Part shown: one piece after another, positions 33,587 through 46,722 of the stretch
Position numbering within the stretch: position 1 is the first letter of the stretch
Layout: the number at the start of each line of letters is the position of its first letter
Source: Tetrapyrgos nigripes
Taxonomy: Eukaryota > Basidiomycota > Agaricomycetes > Agaricales > Campanellaceae
Reading direction: 5' to 3'
NCBI GenBank assembly: GCA_013368315.1
Contig: JAACJM010000129.1
Span: 124,001 to 188,000 of the forward strand
Length of the DNA: 64,000 nt
Notes under the pieces: generated by a model
Told to the model about the DNA's origin: nothing
The model's input: only the letters and a program-made list of their open reading frames with translations
Database searches by the model: none
Made by a program: the position numbers and the translations under genes

Positions 33587-35657
33587 ATGGCCTCGACTAC
33601 TCTCAATGCCGACAGCAAAAAGATAAAGTCCAAGAACCAGCTTCGTCGTCTCAAGCAGAAGCAGAAAAAGTCCCAGACCCAAGTATGTCCTGTCTCCGTC
33701 TCTTCTTCTCGTCTAATCCCTTCTCTCCAGAATGGCACCGAAACCGACCTCTCTGAAGCAGAGGACGTAAAAATGGAAGAGTCCACTGTTGGCTCTAATG
33801 TCGAGTACGTGTTTGAGCAGTTGGATACCAACACCTCTGCCCTCGAAGCATTCTCCGACGTGTTTGCTCGCTTTCAGCTTCCTCCCGAAGAGTCTCCAGT
33901 GCGTTTGCCGGCCCCTCCTTCCTCGTACCATTTCTGACTCGTCGTCCAGGATCAGAATAAAGAACAGGCTCCCGCAAAAGGAGAAGTCATCTATTCCGAC
34001 GATGACATGGCCTCTGACGACGAGCAGTCCGACACGGAAAAGAAACCGCTTTCCCGCAAGAAACAACGCAAAATGTCGCGTCTTACAGTCGCAGAGCTGA
34101 AGCAACTTGTCAAAAAACCCGAAGTAGTCGAATGGACAGATGTCACTGCAGCTGATCCCCGACTCCTTCTTCACCTCAAAAGTTATCGCAACACTGTTCC
34201 TATCCCGATACACTGGAGTGCCAAGAGAGACTATCTGCAGGGCAAGCGTGGTATAGAGAAGCCTCCCTTTCAACTACCATCGTATATCGCCGATACCGGT
34301 ATTGCTACCATGCGGGACGCCGTCAAAGAGAAGGAGGCCAATATGTCTTTAAAGGCCAAAACCAGAGAACGTGTACAGCCCAAGATGGGCAAAATTGACA
34401 TTGACTACCAAAAACTCCACGACGCTTTCTTCAAATTTCAGACCAAACCTCCAGTTACCGGTTTTGGAGAAATGTAAGCAACGTCACCGTCACTGCATTG
34501 TACCGCTTACACTCATCTAATGCCAGGTATTATGAAGGAAAGGAGTTTGAAACATCACTGAAAGAAAAGCGCCCTGGAGATCTCTCACCGGAGTTGGTCG
34601 AGGCACTGTCGATTCCTCCTCTTGCACCACCGCCATGGCTAATTAGTATGCAACGCTTTGGCCCACCTCCCAGTTATCCTACGCTTCGTATACCAGGTCT
34701 TAATGCACCAATACCCGAAGGGTGAGGTTCGTACTTGATTATTTCGGCTAAAACTCATGTTTCATTTTTTGTGATAGCGCACAGTGGGGTTTCCATCCCG
34801 GTGGCTGGGGCAAACCTCCTTTAGACGAGTATAATCGACCGTTGTACGGCGATGTATTTGGCGTGTTACCGAAAGTAAATGACTCGGACGTAAGTTATTT
34901 ACTCATTCTTGGACGTATGTTTCTCAGTTTCAGTAGATGGGCGAGCCGATCGATAAGAACCTTTGGGGAGAACTTGAGCCAGAAGAAGGTTCGTTTATCA
35001 TTCACTTGATGAAATTTTCATTACTTATAGGGATTGCAGAGGAAGAAGAATCGGAAAGTGAAGAAGAATCAGAGGAGGAAGAGACAGAGCCTGCTCCTAC
35101 CGACGGACTTCAGACACCCTCGGGTCTGGAGACACCTTCTGGAATGGCCAGCGTTGTGTCAACCATCGCTGGTGGGCTCGAAACCCCCGACTTTTTGGAA
35201 CTGCGGAAGAATGCTCCTCGCGCGCCTTCAGAAGCTGCGGATACTGGGCCAAGATCATTGTACCAAGTCGTTCCCGAGAAACAAACTTCCGTAAGAGGGC
35301 TGATGGGTAGTGAGCGAGGTTACGATGTTGGTGCAGTGGCAGGAGCGCCTATACCTGTCCTTGGCGATGAACGTGGGACTAAGGTGCGTTATTTTCAGTG
35401 TATCGTCGTCAGATTGGCATTTACTGGCTACAATGTAGCGCAAGAACGGTGTCGACGTGTCTATTGATGCTGGAGATCTTGAGAACATGTCGGAGGATGA
35501 GCTGAGGAGAAGATACGAGGCTAGCTCCAAGGGATCTGCTGGTGTGCCTGGGGCAAATGGAGAAGACTTTTCCGATATGGTAGCGAAAGAGATGGCGAAT
35601 CGGAAAAAGCAGAGAATGGAGCGAGAGGGGAAGAAGACGAAGGAGTACAAGTTCTAG
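33587..35657 (+). CDS. Splicing factor SF3b subunit 2 (SAP145/Cus1)
   Basis: U2 snRNP component that helps anchor U2 at the branch site. After a basic N-terminus (KKIKSKNQLRRLKQKQKKS) comes an acidic stretch, then the conserved DUF382 core (VVEWTDVTAADPRLLLHLK, YRNTVPIPIHWSAKRDYLQGKRG, EKPPFQLPSYIADTGI), followed by the PSP domain (GDLSPELVEALSIPPLAPPPWLISMQRFGPPPSYP, broken here into its parts, and LRIPGLNAPIPEG). WGFHPGGWGKPPLDEYNRP and GDVFGV follow. The C-terminal end is charged (ENMSEDELRRRYEASS ... KKTKEYKF). The ATG at 33587 gives MASTTLNADSKK. About 590 residues, seven exons, frame intact. Confidence 0.94.
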
Positions 35658-35857
35658 TCTAGTACGTTATTATGTTTTCGAGTATGTATATTGTATTTCT
35701 GTAGGATAAACATCAGGGAATGATGGCTGGGCGGCTAGACATTGAAAAGTCCCACAGCGGTTCGTGCAATCTTGCGCCCGTCCTTTTTGGGAGTGTCCTC
35801 CAGGACTACGTTTTCCTCTCTCTTCCAACTTGTCTCCTTCATTGCCCCGGCAGCGCC

Positions 35858-38800
35858 ATGTCGCAGGTCAAACTGTATGTAGACGGCCTTGATCCTCCTA
35901 ACTCTATGCATTTATTCACCCACGTGTAGCACTCTACGGCCTCCTCCCAACGTCGACTTTGTCCATGGTAGTGACTATGTCATCATCATCTACCTTCTCG
36001 TGTCCTGACGTCGGCCACAGGTTATCCAGGTATTCCACCAGGCGCCCCGATAGACCTCAAGCTGCAGTCAAAGGCGTGCGTGTTTCAGTCTGATAGTGGT
36101 CACCATGCTGACACTCCCGTACAAAGGCCATCGAGGTCAGAACAGGTGCTCAGGGCGTAAAGGCAAAATGGGTACGGGTTGAATTGCGCAAGGTGGAGAC
36201 TCTGCCAGGAGGTGGTACTACCAACACTTTCTACGACTTTGTCGGTCCTAGTCCCGTAACACTGTGGACTTCGAGTGATGAATATGCTGTCCTTCGTTCA
36301 GTGCGTGTCTGTCTTTTTGTACCACATCTGTTATTGACTCCTCCCTACAGCAAGATTTTCCTTTTTCTATCCGTATACCCGAATCTATACCACCTAGTAT
36401 CGCGCTGGAAAACCGAGGCATGTACATGTTACTGTTGCGCTCCGCAGAAAGCTTACTCCCACAAAACGTGTAGCTGGTATCAAGTACGAACTCCACGCTA
36501 GTGTCTGCACTAAAGGCAAGAGGTGCGTATACTAACTTTTCGCTTGCAAACGGTGACTGATACCTCCGGCAGAGGTTTTTTTGCGGAGAAGAAAGTCAGC
36601 CGTCACCTCATCGCAAACCGCCGTCATCATCGACAAGCATGAATTGCACTCTACCTGGCCCATCTATTGTCAGCCAGAAACTCGTCAAATCACACAAGAC
36701 GGCGTTACATTGACCGTCGACAGGAACCACACCTGCTACGGCCCCGGAGATCGGATCTCCGTCATGGCTACTCTCAAATCCGACAGTCTGCACGCGATTC
36801 TGCTAAGAGGGTTCGAGTTGACCCTCAAGGAATCTACCATCTTCCGAGCTGGTCCATACACGTCCGGCAAGAAAAGTGTTCCTCAGGTCAGAGTAGCCGT
36901 TGTCAGCGAGAGCAAACTTCCGGTCAACTTCAACCTCTATGGGGGAATGGTCCAAAAAGCAGAATTGACGTGCGCTGTCTCGCCAAATCATACCACCACC
37001 ACCCTGAACACCGCCAGACATATCGACATCACATATGTTCTCAGTGTGAAAGCCCAACTAGGTGCCGGGCAACCAATTGTTATGGATTTGCCTATTATCA
37101 TCTCAAACTGGCAACGGTGAGTCGAAGTCTTCGGGACTCATCAAATTTGTGCTGATATCGTACCTATTACTAGGAACGTCTCTCAAGAAGCGATAAGGTC
37201 AGTCTCCTACTCTGCTAGTTGATCCAATTCCTAAAATAAGTTTTAGGCGAATTGGCCCCGCTCCAAGTCTTTCATTAGTGCCAGGGAATACACAATCCTC
37301 AAGCCCGGCGTCTATGCATGTCGAGCCTGCACCAGGAAGGTCACCGCATCCTAGTGAAGCTCAGACCTTTAGTGGTGTCAGCTCGCAACCTGACTACAGC
37401 CGTTCTGGTGCTTCAGCGAGCACCTATACTCCCTCCTCACGCGTTCCCAACACTCCTCGTGCGGACGAGTTCGGTTCCAAGTTGACCAAAGCTACGAGTG
37501 TAGACGACATCGCTAGCAAATACTCTTCTACCGATGGTGGACGAAGGCCGGGTTCTGCAGGAACTTCAGGCGCACAGAGTAAATTCAGCGTTGCAAATGC
37601 TGCCGACATCTCTCGGGGTACACCTGGTAGACAGCCGTCTGCAGGTGCATCTGGGAATACTGCTAATGCTCCCTCTCGTGCGTGGCTCAGTGCTGAAAGA
37701 GAGAAGGAGCTTCTGTATGAAGCGGCCAGACTTGAAGTTGAAAAGACGCAAAAGGAAGCTGCGGCTGCTAATGCAGTAAGTACATCTTCGTAATGAACGT
37801 CATCCTATTTGACTGATTATGCGATAGAGCGCTGCCGCTACCACACCACCAGCGAATCGTACCCAGAGCTCTTCTCGAGAGTGGGAAAGTGCAGAAGCGG
37901 AGAAGTTACGACTATACAACTCAGCGCGAGAGGCTGTAAACGATCTCCAGGGTCGGAATGTCTATGTCCCACCACAACCTCAGCCTACCAAGCCAACATC
38001 TTCTGGTGGAGCATCTTTCCGATCTGACGCAGGATTTAAACAAGCCTCAGGTGGTCCTCATTATCCTTCCGCTGAGGCCGAGAAGGAAGCCTTGAGGCGT
38101 TACAATGAAGCTAAGGAGGCTGTTACCCGGACACAAAACGCTGGTTTCGTCGTGAACGAAGGTTCCTCGTCGATTGCGCCCCCTCCTGCCAACGATTTAC
38201 CGCCACCATTCGAAGCAACTCCTCCATCTGTGGTGGACGCACGCTCTGCATTGGCTGAAAAGGAGAAGCTACGGCGCGCTTATGAAGCCCAGGATGCAGC
38301 AGCTGCAGCTGCTGCTGCCAATGCGAACCAACCTGACTACTCGCAAGCGCCTGCCTATTCATCTCCTCCACCATTCCCTGGCGGTAGTATTCAGGACGCT
38401 ATCTCCGAAAAAGAGAGGCTTCGTAGGCAGTTTGAGCAACAAGACGCCATGGCAATGGCTGCCGCTAACAGGAACACTCCACCTCGCAATACACCTTCCC
38501 CTGCTCAGTCGAGAGCAAGACCCACTCCTGCTACACCTAGTGCTGGAGGCTCTAGGCAATTGACTGCGATTGAAGAAAAGGCCTTGCTCCGAGCGAGGTA
38601 CGAGGCTGAGGGTTCATCGACGCCACCTCCCCAAGTGAATGGCTACTCGAATGGCGGCGTCAATGGTGTCAATGGCGTAAACAGCTCTTTCACCTCATCC
38701 TCTTCCGCTCCTCCTCCTTTGATGCCTCGTCCGCCTGCCGAGTATATACAGGAGACGCAAGAAGAGGATGCCCGAGTTTCTCGGTATGTCAACGGTGCTT

Positions 38801-38964
38801 TACCTGACAACGGACCCATACCTCCTCTTCCCTCTACTCCTGCCTCACTCAGTCGTTCCAATTCCGGAGTACTGGACATGAGACCTTTCACCCCCTTCTC
38901 GACCGACTTTAACGCCTCAGCACCAAATGGCAACCCACCACTTCCTTCAAAACCCGGTGATTAA
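35858..38964 (+). CDS. Arrestin-like adaptor protein
   Basis: Start ATG at 35858 (MSQVKLTLRPPPNVDFVHGYPG). The N-terminal ~350 residues form an arrestin N/C fold: AIEVRTGAQGVKAKWVRVEL, TFYDFVGPSPVTLW, FPFSIRIPESIPPSI with ALENRAGIKYELH, TLTVDRNHTCYGPGDRISVM, then AELTCAVSPNHT and VMDLPIIISNW at the end of the second sandwich. The rest (about 500 residues) is disordered and Ser/Pro/Ala-rich, interrupted by repeated short helices of the type EKERLRRQFEQQDA, EKALLRARYEAEG and EKEKLRRAYEAQDA. Fungal arrestin-related proteins bring ubiquitin ligases to membrane transporters; I see no clear PPxY set, so the ligase link is an inference. Ten or so exons, frame intact. Confidence 0.82.
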
Positions 38965-39340
38965 ATTTCAGTATTGCTTGTCGTCGACCGATTGCGTCCA
39001 TTCCTTATATCCGTTTGGTTTTTATTTATCGCAAAGATATCCCGTACATTCGTTTCTGATAATACGCTTGTAATATGCTTTACCCTTCACCTTATATCTA
39101 TCCTTACAATCTCATTCTAAAATGATCCTTTTCAAAAGACTTGAAGTGAAGACGAGTAGCATTAGTCGTATCAACGGGTAAGTAGGTACAAATTGAAAGG
39201 GTTATATATACATTTGAGCACGACTAAAGTTCTTGACCTTTGCAAGTGGGGGGTACCACATTGCACATCTCGCTGTGGCCCTAAAAGTACAACGGTGAAT
39301 GACATGAAGGCGAGTTACTGTAAAATCCAAAGGGTCAGCA
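38965..39340. other. Convergent 3' intergenic region
   Basis: About 375 bp between the arrestin stop and the Argonaute stop. AT-rich, with GTAATATGC- and AATAAA-like stretches that may serve polyadenylation on both strands. No gene seen. Confidence 0.5.
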
Positions 39341-42300
39341 TCAAGGATGGAGTTGAGCATCAGAGAAAACACGAACGGAGAAGTACATGAGCGTTTTTTG
39401 GTTCCCATGCAGAGGTTTGAAGTTGGTGCGGTAATTGTCCAGCGAGGTTTCGGCTTGCGCAGAGTCGAGATGGGTTGCCGTGTCTGAAAGTGCCAGGCCG
39501 CTTTGGGGATCATAGTGGTTCTTTGCCCGGCTGCAGACGATGTCGGCGTCTAAAAAAGAGTCAGCTACAGCCTACATTTCATCACGCAATTATTGAGCTG
39601 CTTTACAATAAACGGGGGCAGGGATCGAAACCGAGCGGGTCGAACGAGCATAAACATGGCACAAGGCAAACGAAAGCGACTGCAATGCATCGACCCTGTA
39701 GGAAGTGGGTTCAATTGTGGTTATGGAATGAGCGGGGTAGGAACTCACGAGAACTGATTCTCATCATAAAGGATAGAATAATGAGCTGGGCGAGAAGTGC
39801 CTAGCAGGCCGCCATGAGACTAGAAGAGGCTTAGCATTCGTCTTGGACAGTCAGACATGAGACATACTTGAAGGTAAAAGTCAAACTAGGAGGTTCCTTA
39901 GCGTTCGACTCAGACTGTCATACAAGAGACACACCTCATTGGGGTGCCCAATTTCCCTGTCGACTACTGTCCCGGCAGGACAATTTCCTGTGAAGTCACT
40001 TTGGCCGTTTGGCGTTGGGAAGAATCTGATATAACATGTCAGAGAGATAGATCCGGCGAGTCAAGAGTTCAAAAAGCATACCGGATGTGGTGCCTCTTGC
40101 CAACTACGATCACGGTAATCTTTGGAGTAATACGAAGTTCTTTACACGCGTCTAAAGTGATCGGTCAGAACTTGAATGAAACCAGCCAACGTCTATGCAA
40201 GCAAACCTTTCAAAGCCGAAAGCTCTGATAAAACCCAACGTCAGCAAATATTTGAGTTGAGAATCATGAATAGACAGACCTTGATCGAGAACTTGCGCGA
40301 ATTGTCCTTCGGACACACCGTCTACAACTCCAATGAGAAACAGAAACCAAGACGAGCATTACCAATGTGGAACCCACCGCGGTAGAAGATGATACGCTTC
40401 GGCGGTGCTTCCTTTGGTCCCTTGTTCTCGACCTTCTGACGATAGCCCATATACATTTGCATAGCATTTTTGGCCATGGGTTTGAGGTGTTCGATCATCT
40501 CTTGCCTCGACGTCTGAACCGAACATTCTGTAACAAGGGGAAAAGCACGAAAATCAGAGTGAGCGTGGATCAGTGTGATTAGTCTGTCTCACCGGCGATG
40601 TACTTGGCAGTATGGCCGTCCACGCTCGCGACAAGAGCGGTGAATGAGGGCCGGCCATCGGCACCTGGAGCTGGAGCAGGGTGAGTAACGTTGAGAAACG
40701 TGGATTTAGGGAAGAAAAAGACCAGGATGAATGACATCTGCGCCCATAACAATGGTCGGATTGTTGGGGTCAGTAAGAACAGCAACACTAGCGGGATCGG
40801 GTATAAGATTTATGCCACCAAGTTTGACATTAATCCTGTAGTTGAAAGTCAGTATACAACGATGAAAACATGAACCGATTACTTACTTTAAGCAAACATT
40901 GGCGAAATCTGCGAGCAAGGACAGAATCAACAATAACTCTAGGGAATGATATGTACACGTACATTGGGCCTTTGCTCGGGAGCACTTGGTGAACTTCAGA
41001 CATTGCGTAGCGACTGTTGGAGGGGTGGTGAGATGGATGCATTCATGGCCACAATAGACGGGATACTATGTACCTCCCATCGTGATGTCGCCAAAACTGC
41101 CAGTCCCGTGGAGTCAGAGACAATGAAGGACTGAAGAAAAAGGACATGAAACTTACTGTTTGATCGCGGTGTATATGTCATTTCCACCTTCAGGTAGAAC
41201 CACAACAATCAATGTCGGGACACCCTTGTAAACATCTATACATGTTTTCCCGGCCTCCATCAGACCGGCTTTTATATCTCCTTGGCCATTGAGATATTTG
41301 ATGACTTTGGTCGGGTTCATGACAATGCCTGAGACGCAAAGTTAGTGTCAGCAAGTTGATATACTTCTGCGACTCAGACTTACCGACAGCGTTCGCCCCT
41401 TCTACAAGATCTTTGACTAATTGTTGAGCGTGCTTCTCGTTGAAACGATTTGTAGTCTCCTGCAGGCAAGAGTAACCCAATCAGACAATGAATACCCGGG
41501 TATAACATATCTACTTACATAGGAAACCAAAACCCAACGTTCAATCTTCACAGGCGTGTGGAACATCTTATCTTTCCTAGGATAAAAAAGAGACAGGTCA
41601 GTCGTGAAAAATTAGGAACAAGTTCCCTTACATATTCCAACTTCCATTGGCTGGCTGGACAGTCGGCTGAGAAGAAGTTCAGATACAGTATCCACAAGTC
41701 ACCGGGACGCAAAAGCAAAAGCGTACCTGACGAGATTTGTTACCATATTTGAGTTTTGGCGAGTTGAGGATACGTGCTTGAATCGTGACATTGTCACGCT
41801 CAACGTTCATGCCAAACTCTCTGACATACACGGATTGTCCGTAAGCGAGGATCTAGAGGATATCAGCAATGAGGATAACTGCGAGAGTATACCAAACCAC
41901 CTCTTGACCTCGCCTGATGCTGGCTAGACGGTCGACAGGCTTTTTCGTCGCGAAATCCAAAACTTCCTTGGTCTTGTCGGCAGGCACTTGCTTGCGCATA
42001 ATTTGACCTGGAATTACATTGCAAAATTCAAGTGGAATGAGAGAACCTGCCGATCCGACCTGGTATCATGTGAGCATGTTGGCTATAGAAAAAGAGAGAG
42101 ACAAGACATACCTCGGCGCAAATAACATTTGGAAATCTTACAGGTTTACCTAGTTTTTTTCCAGTGCTCTGCTACGTTCGTCATCTCGCCCTCAGGTAAA
42201 GCGAACCTGCAATCGGCAGCTCCTTGAGGACTAAACTTCTTGAGGACAAACGGCATAGATCGGCCTTCAACAGTAATACGGAGGCCACTGAAGAACCTTT

Positions 42301-43554
42301 GCAGATTCAAACGTTCACGGTCCGGGAGGCCGTTTCGGGGAGCTAAATGGTTAGGGTTGGACTTCCTGAGGAACTCGAGACAGAGGGAAAGAAGTGGTCC
42401 TGTCTTGTACATGGTCCCTGTCGAAATGTCAATGTTGATATACATCGAGCCCACTCCGGGACGGACGCTTTGAAAGTACCCCCGCCAGAGCTCGAGACCT
42501 AAATGACCATGGTCAGGGAAGCAGGGGTCTACAGCAGAAAGGAGAACGTACCTCCGCCGATGTCCTTCGTTTCCCTGTTGGTGAAGAAGGACCTAACGTT
42601 GAATGGGTACTTCATGGTCGGCTCCATACGGATAACCACTAAATGGTCAGGGTCAGCGAAGAGGTCTTCAGGTAGGAAGATAATGCACCATTGAGAGCCT
42701 GAAAAGATCATCAACAAGAGAATTAAGTGGGTGAAGAACACTGCGCACCGTAATAGAGGTGAGGACGGCATTGTCAATCGACTGTTTTCCGGCGATGAAG
42801 CGTTGTAATACCCTTGGATTTGGTCAGGTAAAGACACACCGGACTAGAGGATGCATTGGCTTACTCGGGATTGATAGTCGCAACGTGGGTGAGCCGAACC
42901 TTGTAGACCTTGGGTCCCTTAGACCCTGATTTTTGAGGGCCGTTCTTGGAAAGGGTAAGGCTAAACTGAAAGAAAGAAAGTCAGGAACGAGATCGCGAGT
43001 GGCATCGTCGAAAGATACAGCTTACTTCTTTGGAGCCTTCTTCTCCGAACGGAAGTTTTCGAGCTATGAAGAGAGTCGGTAAGAAATGAACGAGGACACG
43101 GCGAGAAAACACACCAGTAAAGAAGTTCTTTCTTCCATCATAGACGCCAGGAGGCGTAAAGGTAACGGGGTCCACTTCATGTTGGAGGGCACGGATAATA
43201 TCCATGTTCACGCGAATTGGAAGTACCTTCTCATCAGGAGAGATGACTGGAGGATCAAAGACGGTCAGCGAGTGCATCAGACAGTAATGTGGGTACGGAC
43301 CAACTACAAAGACATGGCAATGATAAGACACTTAAAGCTCACGGATGAGATGGAGACAACTTACTATCATAGTGATATATGATCTTGTCCGGGATGGTAG
43401 TCTTAAACGCGTTCACTTGAACGAGACTAGCCTTTCCCCCGATCCCATAGCCTGGCCTACGAACGCCAATCGTTGTAACATGCGCTGCAGGAAGACCGCT
43501 ACCAGTAGCAGCGGTCGCACCGGCGTCAGGACGCTTTTGATTGCGGGGAGGCAT
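39341..43554 (-). CDS. Argonaute (QDE-2-like), slicer residues present
   Basis: RNA-silencing effector that binds small RNAs. Starts MPPRNQKRPDAGATAATG with little Gly/Arg-rich tail. N, linker and PAZ regions are present (SMYINIDISTGTMYK, SGLRITVEGRSMPFVLKKFS, DCRFALPEGE), then MID (PGQIMRKQVPADKTKEVLDFA; GVPTLIVVVLPEGGNDIYTA) and PIWI. Catalytic positions are readable: Asp in VMGADVIHPAPG, Glu probably in the QEMIEHL segment, Asp in YRDGVSEGQF and Asp in YYADIVCSRA, a DEDD set. More than 15 introns. In PAZ, after EHWKK, a run of seven A (plus-strand T at 42154-42160) breaks the frame to GKPVRFPNVICAE; six A would keep it. The last exon runs 11 residues past the usual MYF ending. Confidence 0.9.
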
Positions 43555-45368
43555 AGTGGGGGTAGTTAAGAAAGGAAGAGGGGTGGCATTTGGTCTTTAT
43601 AATGGAAGCGCGCGAAGCTGGCGAATCCTTTCAAGTTTCCACAGAATCACTTACGTAGAGTCAGATGATCGTATCGATCATCATTTTATAGCTTTCAGAC
43701 TTCCGGCGTCAATACCGACAGGGACTCATGGTGACTCGAATCCAAGGGTCAGTGGATAGAAATAGAGAAAGAGAAATGGGAGAAACTTAGCGCTACATTG
43801 TGGGACCCTCAATTCTAGCTTCGCGTTACATGCTGGTGTTCCTAGCAATAGAGGAATTTTTCGCGTGAGAGGGAGTTTAAGAGGAGACGCGTTCGTGCTG
43901 CGATAATGAAAGACGCGTTAACGTTGGAGAGCTGTCAATCGTACAAATTCGTAGTCAGAACCACAAAATCACTTAGTCAAAACGAGCCGGGTGTCAACGT
44001 GTCAACTGGCATCCAAAAGTTCTTTTTCAAAAGACGGGATCTGTGGACTCTACACAGTGACAAGGGAGATAGCAATATGTAGTCCGAATCGAGGTAGACA
44101 AAAGACAGTGGAATGAATGGTACAACATGACAATGAACAAGCCTTCGAATCCATACGAGGTGGAAGAGAAGCACTGGCAGGAAAAAGCTTCTGTATTGCG
44201 ACAGGAACAGATGTGAGAAGGCCAGGGAATTTGGGTCAGTACAAGACGCAGCTTGGAAACGACTGCGACGGAGCTCAAGAGAAACAATATTGGCCTGTGC
44301 TCACGGCAGGCTTCATCTTACCAGACACATTGAGTCGGATTCCATGAGCGAAGAGGACCAAAATTATTCTGTAAATGTACAGAGGTAGCAAAGGACCAGC
44401 ATCAGCGACTAAGAACACCAATCGAGACACTCATGCCATGCCTGTTTCAGTTTGACCATGAGTAGACGTTGCTAGAACTTACGCGACGGCTTGTTGCCTT
44501 CTTGTTGCTATCATCGCTTGTGGTAATTGGGAGCACAGAGCCAATCGGGCTCTTGAAGTCTGTACGCGACGCACACGAGTAGTCATCTGAGTCGTCGGAA
44601 AAGTGCAGCATGGAAATTTCAAATTTGTGAAGAGCTGCATCTAGAGCCGTGCCGAGGGTTGAGAAAAGGCAGAGGTGTCCTATCTCTGTGTCTGACAGTG
44701 GTGCAGGCTGACGGAATAGCAGGCTGAGTCGAACTTATTCCAGGTTTGGTCATGGTGGCATGAAGACATAGGAATCCTGACTCGGACCATTTCAGAGTTG
44801 TTTCTGTCCTTGCTTCTCAGAGTCTCCGTGACGCCCTCCGAGGCACAATTGTTGCAGTTGTCGACTTGTAAATTAAAATAGTGCCACTCATTTCCTATAC
44901 CCAAGACTTCGACATTGGGCGCTCCTAAAAACCTTTTTGCTAGCTCTCCTTAGGCGTCTAACACGTTCGTGGTCACCATGACACTCTAACCAGCTGCATA
45001 CCTCTTCATTGCTCTCCTCAAGGCATCCTCGGGTAAGCCCCGCAAGCGCAACGATCCTTTTGTTCCAAAAACCAGAGGGGCCAAACCGTGTAACACGCGT
45101 GTTTGACCGGTCTGTGGTTCATTTCTGACACAACGACCTCTCCGGCTTTGCTTTGATCGCACGGTTCTACCAATTGATCCTCGCCACTATCTGATTCTTT
45201 GTTTTTCTGCGCTTTGCCCGACAGCCTTGGGTCCTTAATAAGACCTCATGAACGATCCCAACGTTCTTCTCTTTCTCCCCGGCTTTCTACTCTGGGTGCA
45301 CGTTCTTTCTCGACAACAAACTATCCGTTCCTTGCGTAATGGTACAATCTCCTCCTCTACGTCGAGAC
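43555..45368. other. Gene-poor stretch upstream of Argonaute
   Basis: About 1.8 kb with only short open frames on both strands, none with family resemblance or good splice-linked partners. The left end must hold the Argonaute promoter and the right end, which is C/T-rich (about 45000-45330), the 5' region of the next gene. I found no tRNA, no long repeat and no transposase remnant. Confidence 0.5.
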
Positions 45369-46360
45369 ATGAGCCACCGCAAGCCGGTCCCTGTATACGT
45401 ACCTTCTCCTCGCTCGAGTCCTGACCTACCCCAAGTAAAGTTGACAGCGTCTGAAAGCTCCCTGCCCCCCGCAAGTCAACATTTATCCTTCCATGCGCTA
45501 CGACGACTGAAATTCTTGATTATAGCTCCCCATCAACCCCAAAATTTCTGATGCCCACCAAGCACATACAGTGACGCTATGTGCTTCAGAGTCGGAACTT
45601 CCAGAAATTCTTTTGTCTACTCCCAAGGACGCTTCGGACAGTTCAACGCTCAATCGGGTAACCTTCTTTCCCATTTGATTTTTCTAGCCCTGTTCATTTT
45701 GTCTTCCTTCAGCCTACTGAGAACGCAGAAAGCAGTTCATATGGTTCTGTCTACTCTCAGAGTACTACGGCAAGACTGAAGCATGGATTGCCTCAAGTAA
45801 GTCTTCCAATGCCGTTTTGACAAACGGTGCTCAACTTGGTCTGCAGACCTACAGGCCACCAACCCCTCCCTTGGCCAGCAACAAGAAACGAAAGATTCCC
45901 GAGGACAATCGAGACTTCCTGACCGTTCCCCCCGTCACGGTGAGTGCGTTCATCAACCCGGTTCGACGGCATGTAACTCAGCCAACAGCAGCAAGGTGTT
46001 AGGGATTCTTACTTCCCGCCAGTCCCAGGGTTTAGGACTCAGCCTTCACCGCCAGGATCACCTCAGACGCTGAGTCCACAACAATCCTTTCAGACTGAGA
46101 AAACGTTGGTGTCTACACATTCCGCTCCCGAGTTCAGATACAGCACATGGCAATCAACGAGGCCGAACCAGACGACAGATCAATGGCACGACTTACCCGT
46201 ACTCCCCATGCACGTCATCAAACCACGGCGCGGTTCTGGCTCCATAGAGTCATCCTCTTCGAAAGCTGCATCTTTGCCCTCTGCTAGGAAATGGTGGCTA
46301 CACAAGAAATGGTCGTCGCTGCGATCTGCAGTTCATGGTTGTCTTTCTACAGCGCCCTAA
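45369..46360 (+). CDS. Disordered protein of unknown function
   Basis: A multi-exon gene for a Ser/Pro-rich, mostly disordered protein. I join MSHRKPVPVYVPSPRSSPDLPQ to LPINPKISDAHQAHTVTL, then PTENAESSSYGSVYSQ, TYRPPTPPLASNKKRKIPED and QQGVRDSYFPPVPGF to the final exon ending SLRSAVHGCLSTAP at 46360. The KKRK motif could be a nuclear signal. The C-terminal part (WWLHKKWSSLRSAVHG) looks more structured. No known domain. The ATG at 45369 is preferred; an in-frame ATG at 45339 would add ten residues. That the exons join in one frame through canonical introns supports a real gene. Confidence 0.55.
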
Positions 46361-46722
46361 AGGCGCTGGATCTATGTTGGTGTAAACTCGGAAAGTTGAA
46401 GGACTTACTTATGGGGATTCTCGGTAGACAATGTTGTAGGAATCTAATGGTCGCTTTGTATCTATACTTTGTAGCTTTGTAGTAATGACGCCGCGGGACG
46501 GTGTAGTAGTGTAGCTCGTGGAGCGCGTTGAACACAAAAGCAAACATTTTCATCAAACAAGCTCCCTGACCAGTAGACGTCATTGGGAACGCAGATGTGC
46601 CTTTAGAGGGTCCCTCGCTCGGTAGCTTACACTCCTTATTTTGGATTGCCAGTCTCGCCTGCCGACCTTTTCATTATTCATCCCAACAACACACCTCTAC
46701 CTCAAACTCTCCCAGTGTCTAC

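Noticed and set aside
37424..38933. Several minus-strand and shifted frames inside the arrestin gene
   Set aside because: They are shadows of a long Ser/Pro-rich coding region whose plus-strand frame continues across all exons.
43735..44160. B-box-like strings (TCGAATCC) suggesting a tRNA
   Set aside because: No matching A box at the right distance and no cloverleaf could be drawn.
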